The notes beneath the pieces are model-generated. The model made no database searches, was not told where the DNA came from, and saw nothing but the letters and a program-made list of their open reading frames with translations. From CAIUVD01 sp044338255 (lineage in GTDB: Bacteria; Planctomycetota; UBA11346): DNA of 24,797 nt. The DNA lies in assembly GCA_044338255.1 (NCBI GenBank), contig JBIILZ010000060.1, forward strand, positions 1 to 24,797, read 5' to 3'. The first letter of the stretch is position 1; every line of letters starts with the position of its first letter. Below are positions 15,044 through 21,459 of this stretch, piece by piece. The translations under genes were made by a program, and so were the position numbers.

Positions 15044-16888
15044 CTATCCGAGGTTCGCGATCAGGTTGGTAACAATGAATTCCTTGCGCTGCGGCGTATT
15101 CTTGCCCATGTAGAAATCGAGCGCCTTGGCGACCTCGCTCATCGACTCGATGTTGACCTGCAGCAGGCGCACATCCTTACCGATGAACTGCCCGAATTCC
15201 TTGGGGCTGATTTCGCCGAGACCTTTGAAGCGCGTCACTTCCGGAGCCTTCAGCGAGGCCAGGGCATCGTCGCGTTCGCGTTCGCTGTAGCAGTACCTAG
15301 TGGTCTGCTTGTTGCGCACGCGAAACAGCGGCGTCTCAAGGATGTAGACGTGGCCGCGGATGACCAGTTCCTCGAAATAGCGCAGGAAGTAGGTCAGCAG
15401 CAGATTGCGGATGTGCATGCCGTCGACGTCGGCGTCGGTGGCGATGATCACCTTGTTGTAGCGCAGCCCATCCATGCCGTTCTCGATCCCGAGCAACGAC
15501 ATGATGTTGTACAATTCCTCGTTCTTGTAGACGGTGGCCTTGTCCAGGCCGTGGCAATTCATCGGCTTGCCTTTGATCTTGAAGATCGCCTGCGTGTCGA
15601 CATCGCGGCACTGCGTCAAAGAGCCGCCGGCGGAATCGCCTTCGGTGATGAAGACGCTCGATTCGCCACGCCGATGCTCCTTGGCATCGCAGAAGTGCAC
15701 TTTGCAGTCGGTGAGCTTAGGGATGCGCAGAGCCACTGATTTGGCGCGTTCGCGGGCTTCCTTCTTGATCTTCGACAGCTCGGTGCGGATACGCTCGTTG
15801 CTCTGGATCTTCTCCATGAGCTTCTTGGCGGCTTCGGGATTGGTGTGCAGCCAGCGCTCGATGGCCTCTTTGACCAGGGGCACGACCCACACGCGCACAT
15901 CGCTACCGAGCTTGTTTTTGGTCTGCGATTCGAACAGCGGATCCTGCAGTTTGATCGCGACCGCGCCGAGGAAACCCTCGCGGATATCCTCGCCGGCGAA
16001 GCTCTTCTTGGCGAATTCGTTGATGCCTTTCAGCACGCCTTCACGGAAGGCGCTCTGATGCGTGCCGCCGTCATTGGTGTACTGGCCGTTGACGAAGCTG
16101 AAATAATTCTCGCCGTAGGTATGGACGTGGGTGAAGGCGAACTCGAGCTTGCCGTCCTTTTCCTTATGATGGAAGACCTCGTATTGTACCGGCTCTTCGC
16201 CGACTTCGTGCGCCAGCAGATCGCCCAGGCCGTTCTTGGCGTTGAATTCCTGGGTCGTGCTGGTGCCGGTGCTGGTGCTCGTATAGGCGATGGACAGACC
16301 GCTGTTGAGGTAGCAATAATACTGCAGCCGCTTGGCGATGTATTCATCGCGCCAGGTATAGCTCTTGAAGATCTCAGGATCCGGCGTGAAGCGGACATAC
16401 GTGCCGGTGGGAGCCGCGCGGTCTTTGCCGTCCTCTTCATGGAGCAGCTTGCCCTGCGCGAAGGTGGCGCGCTTGAAGAGGCCCTCGCGATGACTGACGA
16501 CCTCGAACGAGCTCGCCAAGGCATTGACCGCCTTGGTGCCGACACCATTGAGACCGACCGAGAACTGGAAGACGTCGTCGTTGTATTTGCCGCCGGTATT
16601 GATCTTCGAGACGCAATCGACGACCTTCCCCAAGGGGATACCGCGACCATAGTCGCGGATCGTGACGGTATTACCCTCACGGGTGATCTCGATGCGCTTG
16701 CCGACCCCCATGATGAATTCGTCGATAGCGTTATCGACGACTTCCTTGAGCAGTACGTACACCCCATCAGCCGGATTGCTGCCATCGCCCAAACGGCCGA
16801 TATACATGCCGGTGCGCAGGCGGATATGCTGGAGCGGATCCAACGTTTTGATCGCGTCTTCGGTATATTCGACCTTTTGCTTAGCCAT
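15044..16888 (-). CDS. parE: DNA topoisomerase IV subunit B
   Basis: Protein of 614 residues, the usual ParE size. The GHKL ATPase motifs are KEVVDNAIDE (48-57, with catalytic Glu49 and Asn53), IRDYGRGIP (77-85) and GLNGVGTKAVNAL (112-124). The transducer QTKNKLG is at 322-328. The TOPRIM domain has EGDSAGG (416-422) and DADVDG (485-490), followed by RFKGLGEISPKEF (553-565), where many homologues have LGEM. It supplies ATP hydrolysis and the metal site for DNA strand passage with ParC. The start at 16888 (MAKQKVEYTEDAI) is favoured because homology begins there; an upstream in-frame ATG at 16948 would add 20 unusual residues. The pairing with a compact ParC argues for topoisomerase IV rather than gyrase. 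Confidence 0.92.
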   Translation of the reverse strand: MAKQKVEYTEDAIKTLDPLQHIRLRTGMYIGRLGDGSNPADGVYVLLKEVVDNAIDEFIMGVGKRIEITREGNTVTIRDYGRGIPLGKVVDCVSKINTGGKYNDDVFQFSVGLNGVGTKAVNALASSFEVVSHREGLFKRATFAQGKLLHEEDGKDRAAPTGTYVRFTPDPEIFKSYTWRDEYIAKRLQYYCYLNSGLSIAYTSTSTGTSTTQEFNAKNGLGDLLAHEVGEEPVQYEVFHHKEKDGKLEFAFTHVHTYGENYFSFVNGQYTNDGGTHQSAFREGVLKGINEFAKKSFAGEDIREGFLGAVAIKLQDPLFESQTKNKLGSDVRVWVVPLVKEAIERWLHTNPEAAKKLMEKIQSNERIRTELSKIKKEARERAKSVALRIPKLTDCKVHFCDAKEHRRGESSVFITEGDSAGGSLTQCRDVDTQAIFKIKGKPMNCHGLDKATVYKNEELYNIMSLLGIENGMDGLRYNKVIIATDADVDGMHIRNLLLTYFLRYFEELVIRGHVYILETPLFRVRNKQTTRYCYSERERDDALASLKAPEVTRFKGLGEISPKEFGQFIGKDVRLLQVNIESMSEVAKALDFYMGKNTPQRKEFIVTNLIANLG

Positions 16889-16983
16889 GTCTCGATTTTC
16901 CGGTGTCCGTTTGGACACGCACGGTGTGAAAGCTGCCGGGTGCGTCAAGCGCGGCTCTGCACCCGCCTGCGACTATATGTTTA

Positions 16984-17292
16984 CTATTTGGCGGTCAGCG
17001 TCGCGCGCGACTGCTTGACTGCGATGAGGATCTCGTCGCGGGTGGTCGCCACTTCCGTCTCTTGGGTACCTTTGTCGGTCAAAATATACAGGATGCAGCC
17101 ACGGCCGTTGCTCTTCGGCTGGATTCCAAGCAGCGCCTGCACTGCCACCAGGTACTCCACGCGTCCCGAGCCACTGCTGAGAACCAGGAACCCCGTGCCC
17201 TCGGTCCCCAGCAATTGCGCTGTCGAGCCTCCTGGCAGATCGACTGCCCACGACATCACCGAGAACATGAGGAAAGCGACGATGGTTTTCAT
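16984..17292 (-). CDS. Small secreted protein of unknown function
   Basis: Protein of 102 residues with a clear signal peptide (MKTIVAFLMFSVMSWAVD). I do not recognise the mature part, which reads as beta-rich: QLLGTEGTGFLVLSSGSGRVEYLVAVQALLGIQ and GRGCILYILTDKGTQETEVATTRDEILIAV. It is on the same strand as parE and ends 95 bp before the parE start, but nothing links it functionally to topoisomerase. No strong Shine-Dalgarno is seen at the ATG. A longer frame in another register covers the same bases but lacks a plausible protein pattern. Export to the periplasm is inferred only from the N-terminus. Confidence 0.6.
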   Translation of the reverse strand: MKTIVAFLMFSVMSWAVDLPGGSTAQLLGTEGTGFLVLSSGSGRVEYLVAVQALLGIQPKSNGRGCILYILTDKGTQETEVATTRDEILIAVKQSRATLTAK

Positions 17293-17619
17293 GACCGCAA
17301 CCTAGCCCCCGCAGCCGCGACGCCAAGCGCGCAGAAAAGACCGCTGTATCCCGGCATCGTCACTGACATCTACAGGGGTGGAAGGAGTGCGAAATATCCA
17401 CGAGCAACACCACGCTCCGCGGCAGTCATCCATTCAGGTGAATATCCATAACTACAGTACTGAATAAATAGTAAATTTTCGTCCTGCATATTGTGGGTTT
17501 ATGACCAACCTCTGCGGGAAGCCCGGCGCACTTCTTTCATGAAAGAAGTGGTTGCCCTGGCGAAGTTCTTTCTTTAGGTTCTCGCAAACGCAGAAAAAAT
17601 CTGCCCAAGGAACTTGCTC
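17293..17619. other. Divergent intergenic region with AT-rich patch and direct repeats
   Basis: About 330 bp without a gene between the small secreted protein (-) and the HTH protein (+). It includes an AT-rich patch around 17440-17515, a direct repeat AATATCCA at 17393-17400 and 17441-17448, an inverted repeat ATTCAG 17432-17437 with CTGAAT 17460-17465, and the 22-bp palindrome listed separately. Promoters for both flanking genes probably lie here, but I cannot place them with confidence. Confidence 0.5.
17529..17550. promoter_or_regulatory. Perfect 22-bp palindrome upstream of the HTH protein gene, candidate operator
   Basis: CACTTCTTTCA followed by its exact reverse complement TGAAAGAAGTG, with no spacer, centred 80 bp before the ATG at 17620. 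A further half-site TTCTTTC occurs at 17566-17572. A spacerless palindrome suits a dimeric regulator better than an RNA hairpin. The nearby gene encodes an HTH protein, so autoregulation is a reasonable guess, but no binding is shown. Confidence 0.55.
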
Positions 17620-18102
17620 ATGACTGACTTTTCATCCCTTCTCAAAGCCAAGATCGCCGAAAAGAATCTCAACGCCGCCGACGCGGCCGGCGCCATCGGT
17701 GTCAGTGCGCCGAGCTTGCGTACCGCCCTTTCGGGAAGCTCCTTTCCGAATGCGCGCTCGCTCGGCAAATACTCGGCTTTTCTCGGCCTCAGCGAGGCCG
17801 ACACCAAGGCCCTGATCGACGCCGCCAAGCCGGCCCCCGGCACCAAGGTCAAAAAGCCCGGCCGCAAGCCCGGCAAGAAGTCGGCTGCCGAAAAGGCGCC
17901 GAAAGCGGCCAAAGCCGCCAAAGCCGGCAAGCCCGGCCGCAAGCCCAAGGCCAGCAGCTCGACCGCCGCCGCCATCGATGCCGTGGTCGCCGCCCTCAAG
18001 CAGGCCGATGGCCTGATGGGCGACTCGCTCGCCGTCGCCGTACACAAGCTCAGCGCCAGCTCACGCAAGATCGTCGAAGCGATCGTCAAGTCGCTCAGCT
18101 GA
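17620..18102 (+). CDS. Small basic DNA-binding protein: HTH domain plus H1-like GRKP tail
   Basis: Protein of 160 residues in three parts. Residues 3-68 look like a lambda-repressor/XRE-type helix-turn-helix domain (SLLKAKIAEKNLNAADAAGAIGVSAPSLRTALSG). Residues 71-113 are a Lys/Ala/Pro/Gly-rich, probably disordered linker with two KPGRKPxK motifs (79-86, 104-111) that resemble AT-hooks and histone H1 tails. Residues 114-160 form a predicted helical C-terminal segment. Such basic proteins are usually nucleoid-associated and bind DNA with little specificity, while the HTH domain could add specificity. ATG 17620 is chosen because AAGGA lies 8 nt before it; a TTG at 17614 is only 2 nt away. A strong terminator follows, so the gene is probably monocistronic and well expressed. 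Confidence 0.8.
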   Translation: MTDFSSLLKAKIAEKNLNAADAAGAIGVSAPSLRTALSGSSFPNARSLGKYSAFLGLSEADTKALIDAAKPAPGTKVKKPGRKPGKKSAAEKAPKAAKAAKAGKPGRKPKASSSTAAAIDAVVAALKQADGLMGDSLAVAVHKLSASSRKIVEAIVKSLS

Positions 18103-18146
18103 GCACTGGCACCGGCACCGGCACCAGCGCCAGCGCTGGAAACGCA

Positions 18147-18183
18147 GAACGCCCCTGAGCCGTGCTCAGGGGCGTTCTTTTTT
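18147..18183 (+). terminator. Rho-independent terminator of the HTH/H1-like gene
   Basis: A perfect 14-bp stem, GAACGCCCCTGAGC (18147-18160) with GCTCAGGGGCGTTC (18164-18177), closes a CGT loop and is followed by six T residues (18178-18183). It lies 44 bp after the stop and just before the convergent amt stop at 18189, so it may also block reading from that side. Confidence 0.93.
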
Positions 18184-18188
18184 CTCAT

Positions 18189-19670
18189 TCAATCGCGATC
18201 GTTATACGCCTCTTCGCCATGCTGACTCAAGTCGAGGCCCTCGGCTTCATCTTCATCGCTGAGGCGGATGCCGAGGGTATACTTGAGGCCGATCATGATC
18301 ACCAGCGTAGCACTTCCGGATAGCACCACCGCGATGCCGACGCCGGCCATCTGACCCCATACCGGGTTCAGGCCGTCGACGACAATTGCATGATACAATT
18401 GCGGATTCGCCGTGCGTAATCCGGGATGCACGTCGGCGACGAAGAACAAGCCGGTGGCAATGGTGCCCCACATGCCGGCGACACCGTGGACTCCGAACAC
18501 ATCCAGGCTGTCATCATATTTCAGGCGCATTTTCAACCACGAGCAGGCAAAAAAGCACAGGACTCCCGCCAGCGCGCCGATTGCCAAGGCTCCCGACGGC
18601 GCGACGAAACCACAGGCGGGGGTGATCGCCACCAGGCCCGCCACAGCACCCGAGATGGCGCCCAGCACGGTCGGCTTGCCCCGCACTATCCATTCAATGG
18701 CCGGCCACGACAAGGTCGCTGCGGCTGCCGCCAACTGGGTGTTCATGCACACCAGGGTAGCGAGCCCACCTGCAGACAAGGCCGATCCGGCATTGAAACC
18801 GAACCATCCCACCCAGAGCAGCGCCGCGCCCATGAAGGCGAGGGCCAGATTATGCGGTGGCATAGGCATCTGCAGATATTTTTTTCGATGTCCCAAGACC
18901 CAGGCGCACACCAATCCGGAAACACCGGAAGCGGTTTCGACCACCGTGCCGCCGGCAAAATCGAAGACCGCCAGACGCTGCGCGCCGAAAGCCCAATTGA
19001 GCAGACCATGCTGGGCCCAGACCATATGCGCCAAGGGCACATACACCGCAAACAACCATAAGGCGCTGAACCACAGCATCGCCGAAAACTTCATCCGTTC
19101 AGCATAGGCGCCGCAAATCACCGCCGGAGTGATGATGGCAAACATCAATTGAAAGAAGCAAAAGGTACCGAAAGGAATGCTCGCCGCATAAATTGGCTCC
19201 GGTCCGGGAATAAATCCGGGGACGCCATTCGCCGCCGGCTGCCAGATGACCCCATTCAGGAAGGCATATTGGAATCCACCGATAAATGCTCCTCCCTCAG
19301 CAAAAGTCAGACTAAAACCGCAGATCATCCACAGCACGCTGACCAAGGCGCAGATCGCCAAGGATTGCATCATAGTTCCCAGCACATGATGACGACGCAC
19401 CAAGCCGCCATAGAAAAGCGCCAAACCAGGAATTGTCATCAGCAGGATCAGGAATGCCGAGAGCAATACCCAGGTATTGTCGCCGGCGTTGAAGGCTCCT
19501 TGATCAACCGATAGTTTGGCGGCGATGGCCTGGGCTTTGATGCCTGCAACTTCCGTCTGTAAGGCGGTCAATTGCGCCTGCAGATCTTCGGCCGCACAGG
19601 CGGGGATCAAACTTGCCAACACCACCGTCCGCAGCACCGCGCTGCGCGACAATCGACCTATGACCAACAT
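18189..19670 (-). CDS. amt: Ammonium transporter of the Amt family, with Glu at the first twin-His position
   Basis: Protein of 493 residues with an N-terminal signal peptide, a short periplasmic helical extension (EDLQAQLTALQTEVAGIKAQA, 28-48), and then the 11-helix Amt domain from about 66. Family landmarks include GLALFYGGLVRRHHVLGTMMQS (82-103), FGTFCFFQLMFAIITPAVICGAYAER (167-192), AHMVWAQHGLLNWAFGAQRLAVFDFAGGTVV (214-244), WVGWFGFNAGSAL (286-298) and DDSLDVFGVHGVAGMWGT (386-403). The second pore His is present (His395). The first, normally in GGTVVH, is Glu245 here (codon 18938-18936). The C-terminal tail (RLSDEDEAEGLDLSQHGEEAYND) is the part that responds to PII proteins, but no glnK lies in the window. 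It moves ammonium across the inner membrane. Confidence 0.93.
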   Translation of the reverse strand: MLVIGRLSRSAVLRTVVLASLIPACAAEDLQAQLTALQTEVAGIKAQAIAAKLSVDQGAFNAGDNTWVLLSAFLILLMTIPGLALFYGGLVRRHHVLGTMMQSLAICALVSVLWMICGFSLTFAEGGAFIGGFQYAFLNGVIWQPAANGVPGFIPGPEPIYAASIPFGTFCFFQLMFAIITPAVICGAYAERMKFSAMLWFSALWLFAVYVPLAHMVWAQHGLLNWAFGAQRLAVFDFAGGTVVETASGVSGLVCAWVLGHRKKYLQMPMPPHNLALAFMGAALLWVGWFGFNAGSALSAGGLATLVCMNTQLAAAAATLSWPAIEWIVRGKPTVLGAISGAVAGLVAITPACGFVAPSGALAIGALAGVLCFFACSWLKMRLKYDDSLDVFGVHGVAGMWGTIATGLFFVADVHPGLRTANPQLYHAIVVDGLNPVWGQMAGVGIAVVLSGSATLVIMIGLKYTLGIRLSDEDEAEGLDLSQHGEEAYNDRD

Positions 19671-19927
19671 GAGGAACCTAGGGGAAAAGGGAGAGAAGTG
19701 CTGCAGCGTTTTACAGACCGGAACCAGCTACTATTTAAATAAAAATCATAAAGCTATTATCAATATGAATTTATAAATTCCTTGAGCTTTACGTCCGGCA
19801 TCTCAACGAGAATTTTTGACCGAGCCACATGCATAAAAATGATGCTTTTTATTACAAATCGAGCAGCGGCCGTGACGGTCGCAGGTCGCCACTTGCGCAT
19901 CGATGCGACCCCCGCATGACCCTGTGC
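19671..19927. other. AT-rich divergent region between amt and the cyclophilin gene
   Basis: An intergenic stretch with a strongly AT-rich core (about 19730-19780) unlike its surroundings. It holds a perfect 14-bp palindrome GAATTTATAAATTC (19767-19780), an inverted repeat TAAAGCT 19749-19755 with AGCTTTA 19785-19791, and ATAAAAA 19833-19839 with TTTTTAT 19846-19852. I see no sigma54-type GG-N10-GC element upstream of amt. Promoters for both genes are likely here but cannot be fixed. Confidence 0.5.
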
Positions 19928-20524
19928 ATGCAGCTCAAACCCTTGTTGATGATCCTCGCCCTTCCGCTTGCGGCGATTGGCGCCGAACCGCCGACGGCCG
20001 CCGAACCGCCGACGGCCGCCGAACCGCCGACAGCCGCCGAAATCAGCGCCAGCACGCAGATCTCGACCGCCACCATCCGTACCGCCCATGGCGATATCCA
20101 CGTGCGCCTGTTTCCCAAGACGGCACCGATCGCGGTTGCCAACTTTGCAAAATTGGCGCGCGCCGGATTCTATGACCAGCTTGCCTTTCATCGCGTCGTC
20201 GCGGATTTCGTGATCCAGGGCGGCGATCCCCTCACGCGTCCTGGCGCGCCCGAGACCGGCTTGCCACCAGGAGCCGGCGGCGCGGGCTATCGCATTCCCG
20301 CCGAGGTCGGTCCGTCCAATCCTGAACCACATACGCCCGGAACCTTGGCCATGGCCGATTCCGGATTGGGCACCGCCAGCAGCCAATTCTATCTCACCAT
20401 GGTGGCGACGCCCTTTCTCGATGGGCGCTATACCGTCTTTGGACGAGTCGTGGGCGCCGCGGATCTGGCGATCATCCGCCAAGTACGGGCCAACGATCGC
20501 TTCTCGGTGATCATCGATCAGTGA
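19928..20524 (+). CDS. Secreted cyclophilin-type peptidyl-prolyl cis-trans isomerase
   Basis: Protein of 198 residues with a signal peptide (MQLKPLLMILALPLAAIGA), a short linker of three EPPTAA repeats, and one cyclophilin domain. The active-site segment is FHRVVADFVIQGGDP, holding the catalytic Arg and the Phe and Gln of the binding pocket. GTLAMAD and SSQFYLTMVATPFLDGRYTVFGRVV complete the site. The human Trp121 position is not Trp, which predicts weak cyclosporin binding, as in many bacterial forms. It would catalyse proline isomerisation during folding of exported proteins in the periplasm. An ATG at 19916 is an equal start candidate; still earlier starts would bury the signal peptide. 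No clear Shine-Dalgarno is seen at either. Confidence 0.9.
   Translation: MQLKPLLMILALPLAAIGAEPPTAAEPPTAAEPPTAAEISASTQISTATIRTAHGDIHVRLFPKTAPIAVANFAKLARAGFYDQLAFHRVVADFVIQGGDPLTRPGAPETGLPPGAGGAGYRIPAEVGPSNPEPHTPGTLAMADSGLGTASSQFYLTMVATPFLDGRYTVFGRVVGAADLAIIRQVRANDRFSVIIDQ
19985..20038 (+). repeat. Three 18-bp in-frame tandem repeats (EPPTAA linker)
   Basis: GAACCGCCGACGGCCGCC occurs at 19985-20002 and 20003-20020, and with one G-to-A change at 20021-20038. The repeat encodes EPPTAA three times, directly after the predicted signal-peptide cleavage site. Near-identical DNA suggests recent expansion by slippage. Confidence 0.95.
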
Positions 20525-20545
20525 CGTTGCGGAATCGCGCCAAAT

Positions 20546-20578
20546 AAAAAAAGCCAGGCCGTACGGCCTGGCTTTTTT
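20546..20578. terminator. Bidirectional Rho-independent terminator between cyclophilin and rpsD
   Basis: GCCAGGCC (20553-20560), loop GTAC, GGCCTGGC (20565-20572) is a perfect stem. It is flanked by seven A residues on the left (20546-20552) and six T residues on the right (20573-20578), so both convergent genes gain a U-tract after the hairpin. Confidence 0.95.
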
Positions 20579-20606
20579 CTGACCCTCGCTGCCGAGGGAC
20601 CAGTGA

Positions 20607-21218
20607 TCAACGAGCGAAGTACTCGATGACCTTCTGCATTTCGATCGGGAACGGAACCTGTTCCGGACCTGGCAGAGCTTCGATGGTGACCTGCAGCGCA
20701 TCCATGTCGACCTTGATGCCCGAAGGACGCTCAAGGATGGGGGCGTTGACGGTGACGCGGATGTCTTCGCGGTTGCGAGCTTTTTCACGCAGCTGGAAGG
20801 ACTGACCGGTCTTCACCAGCTGACCAGGGCTCTTCGCGCGGTGGCCGCCGAGATTGATGTGACCGTGGCCGATGAGCTGACGCGCCGCCGGGATGGTGCG
20901 GGTCAGGCCAGCGCGCCAGACGAGGTTGTCGAGACGGGCTTCGAGCAACGAGAGCATGTTGCGGCCGGTGTCACCGGGCATCGAGTAGGCCTTGGCGAAT
21001 ACCAGGCGCAGACCGCGCTCGGTGAGGCCGTAGTGGAAGCGCAGCTTCTGCTTTTCGCGCAAACGAACGCCATACTCGCTGACCTTGAAGGTCTTGCGCT
21101 GCGAGGCAGCGTAGCCCGGAGGATTGGGGCGACGGGCGAGCGTGCGCGTGGTAAGACCAGGGATTTCCTGACCGAGACGACGGACGATGCGGAGCTTGGG
21201 ACCGGTATAGCGAGCCAT
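20607..21218 (-). CDS. rpsD: Small ribosomal subunit protein uS4
   Basis: Protein of 203 residues, the usual length. It begins MARYTGPKLRIVRRLG and holds the S4 RNA-binding domain at about 93-155 (EARLDNLVWRAGLTRTIPAARQLIGHGHINLGG). It binds the 5' domain of 16S rRNA and starts 30S assembly. There are no N-terminal zinc-binding cysteines, so this is the zinc-independent (C-) form. An AAGGA Shine-Dalgarno lies 5 nt before the ATG. It stands alone rather than in the usual rpsM-rpsK-rpsD-rpoA cluster. An inverted repeat lies upstream and could be part of its leader. Confidence 0.97.
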   Translation of the reverse strand: MARYTGPKLRIVRRLGQEIPGLTTRTLARRPNPPGYAASQRKTFKVSEYGVRLREKQKLRFHYGLTERGLRLVFAKAYSMPGDTGRNMLSLLEARLDNLVWRAGLTRTIPAARQLIGHGHINLGGHRAKSPGQLVKTGQSFQLREKARNREDIRVTVNAPILERPSGIKVDMDALQVTIEALPGPEQVPFPIEMQKVIEYFAR

Positions 21219-21459
21219 GGATGTCCTTGCGGGAGTGGCTGGTGCTGCCTGCCTGGGAAGTAACCGTACCGACGTGGACGGAACCAGGGGTGGGCGGATG
21301 GGGCAAACACCCTATAAACACCTCTGCCATCCGCAAGCCTGATGATCAAAAGTACGCCCAGATGACAGAATCACTCCATTGCACAGCTACGTACTGCCGT
21401 AAATCACATAAGATCGAGACTAGTGCTTCCCGTCACCGCTGAAAGGTTTCAGATTGGCC
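21219..21459. other. Divergent region between rpsD and the secreted protein gene, with an inverted repeat
   Basis: GCGGATGG (21294-21301) is matched by CCATCCGC (21327-21334) around a 25-nt loop that contains CCTATAAAC. On the rpsD strand this lies 76 bp or more before the start codon, and could be a leader hairpin or an operator over the promoter. S4 represses its own translation in some bacteria, but the known leader structures cannot be recognised here. No convincing promoter pair was found. Confidence 0.35.

Noticed and set aside
15845..17305. Open frame of 486 codons on the plus strand opposite parE and the small secreted gene
   Set aside because: It crosses several features and its composition reflects the antisense of GHKL and TOPRIM coding; no plausible start signal is seen.
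18412..19107. Plus-strand frame of 231 codons opposite amt
   Set aside because: It is a shadow of a clear ammonium transporter gene on the other strand.
19985..20038. Possible CRISPR-like or satellite array
   Set aside because: The units are contiguous without spacers and are in frame within a signal-peptide linker, so this is a coding tandem repeat.
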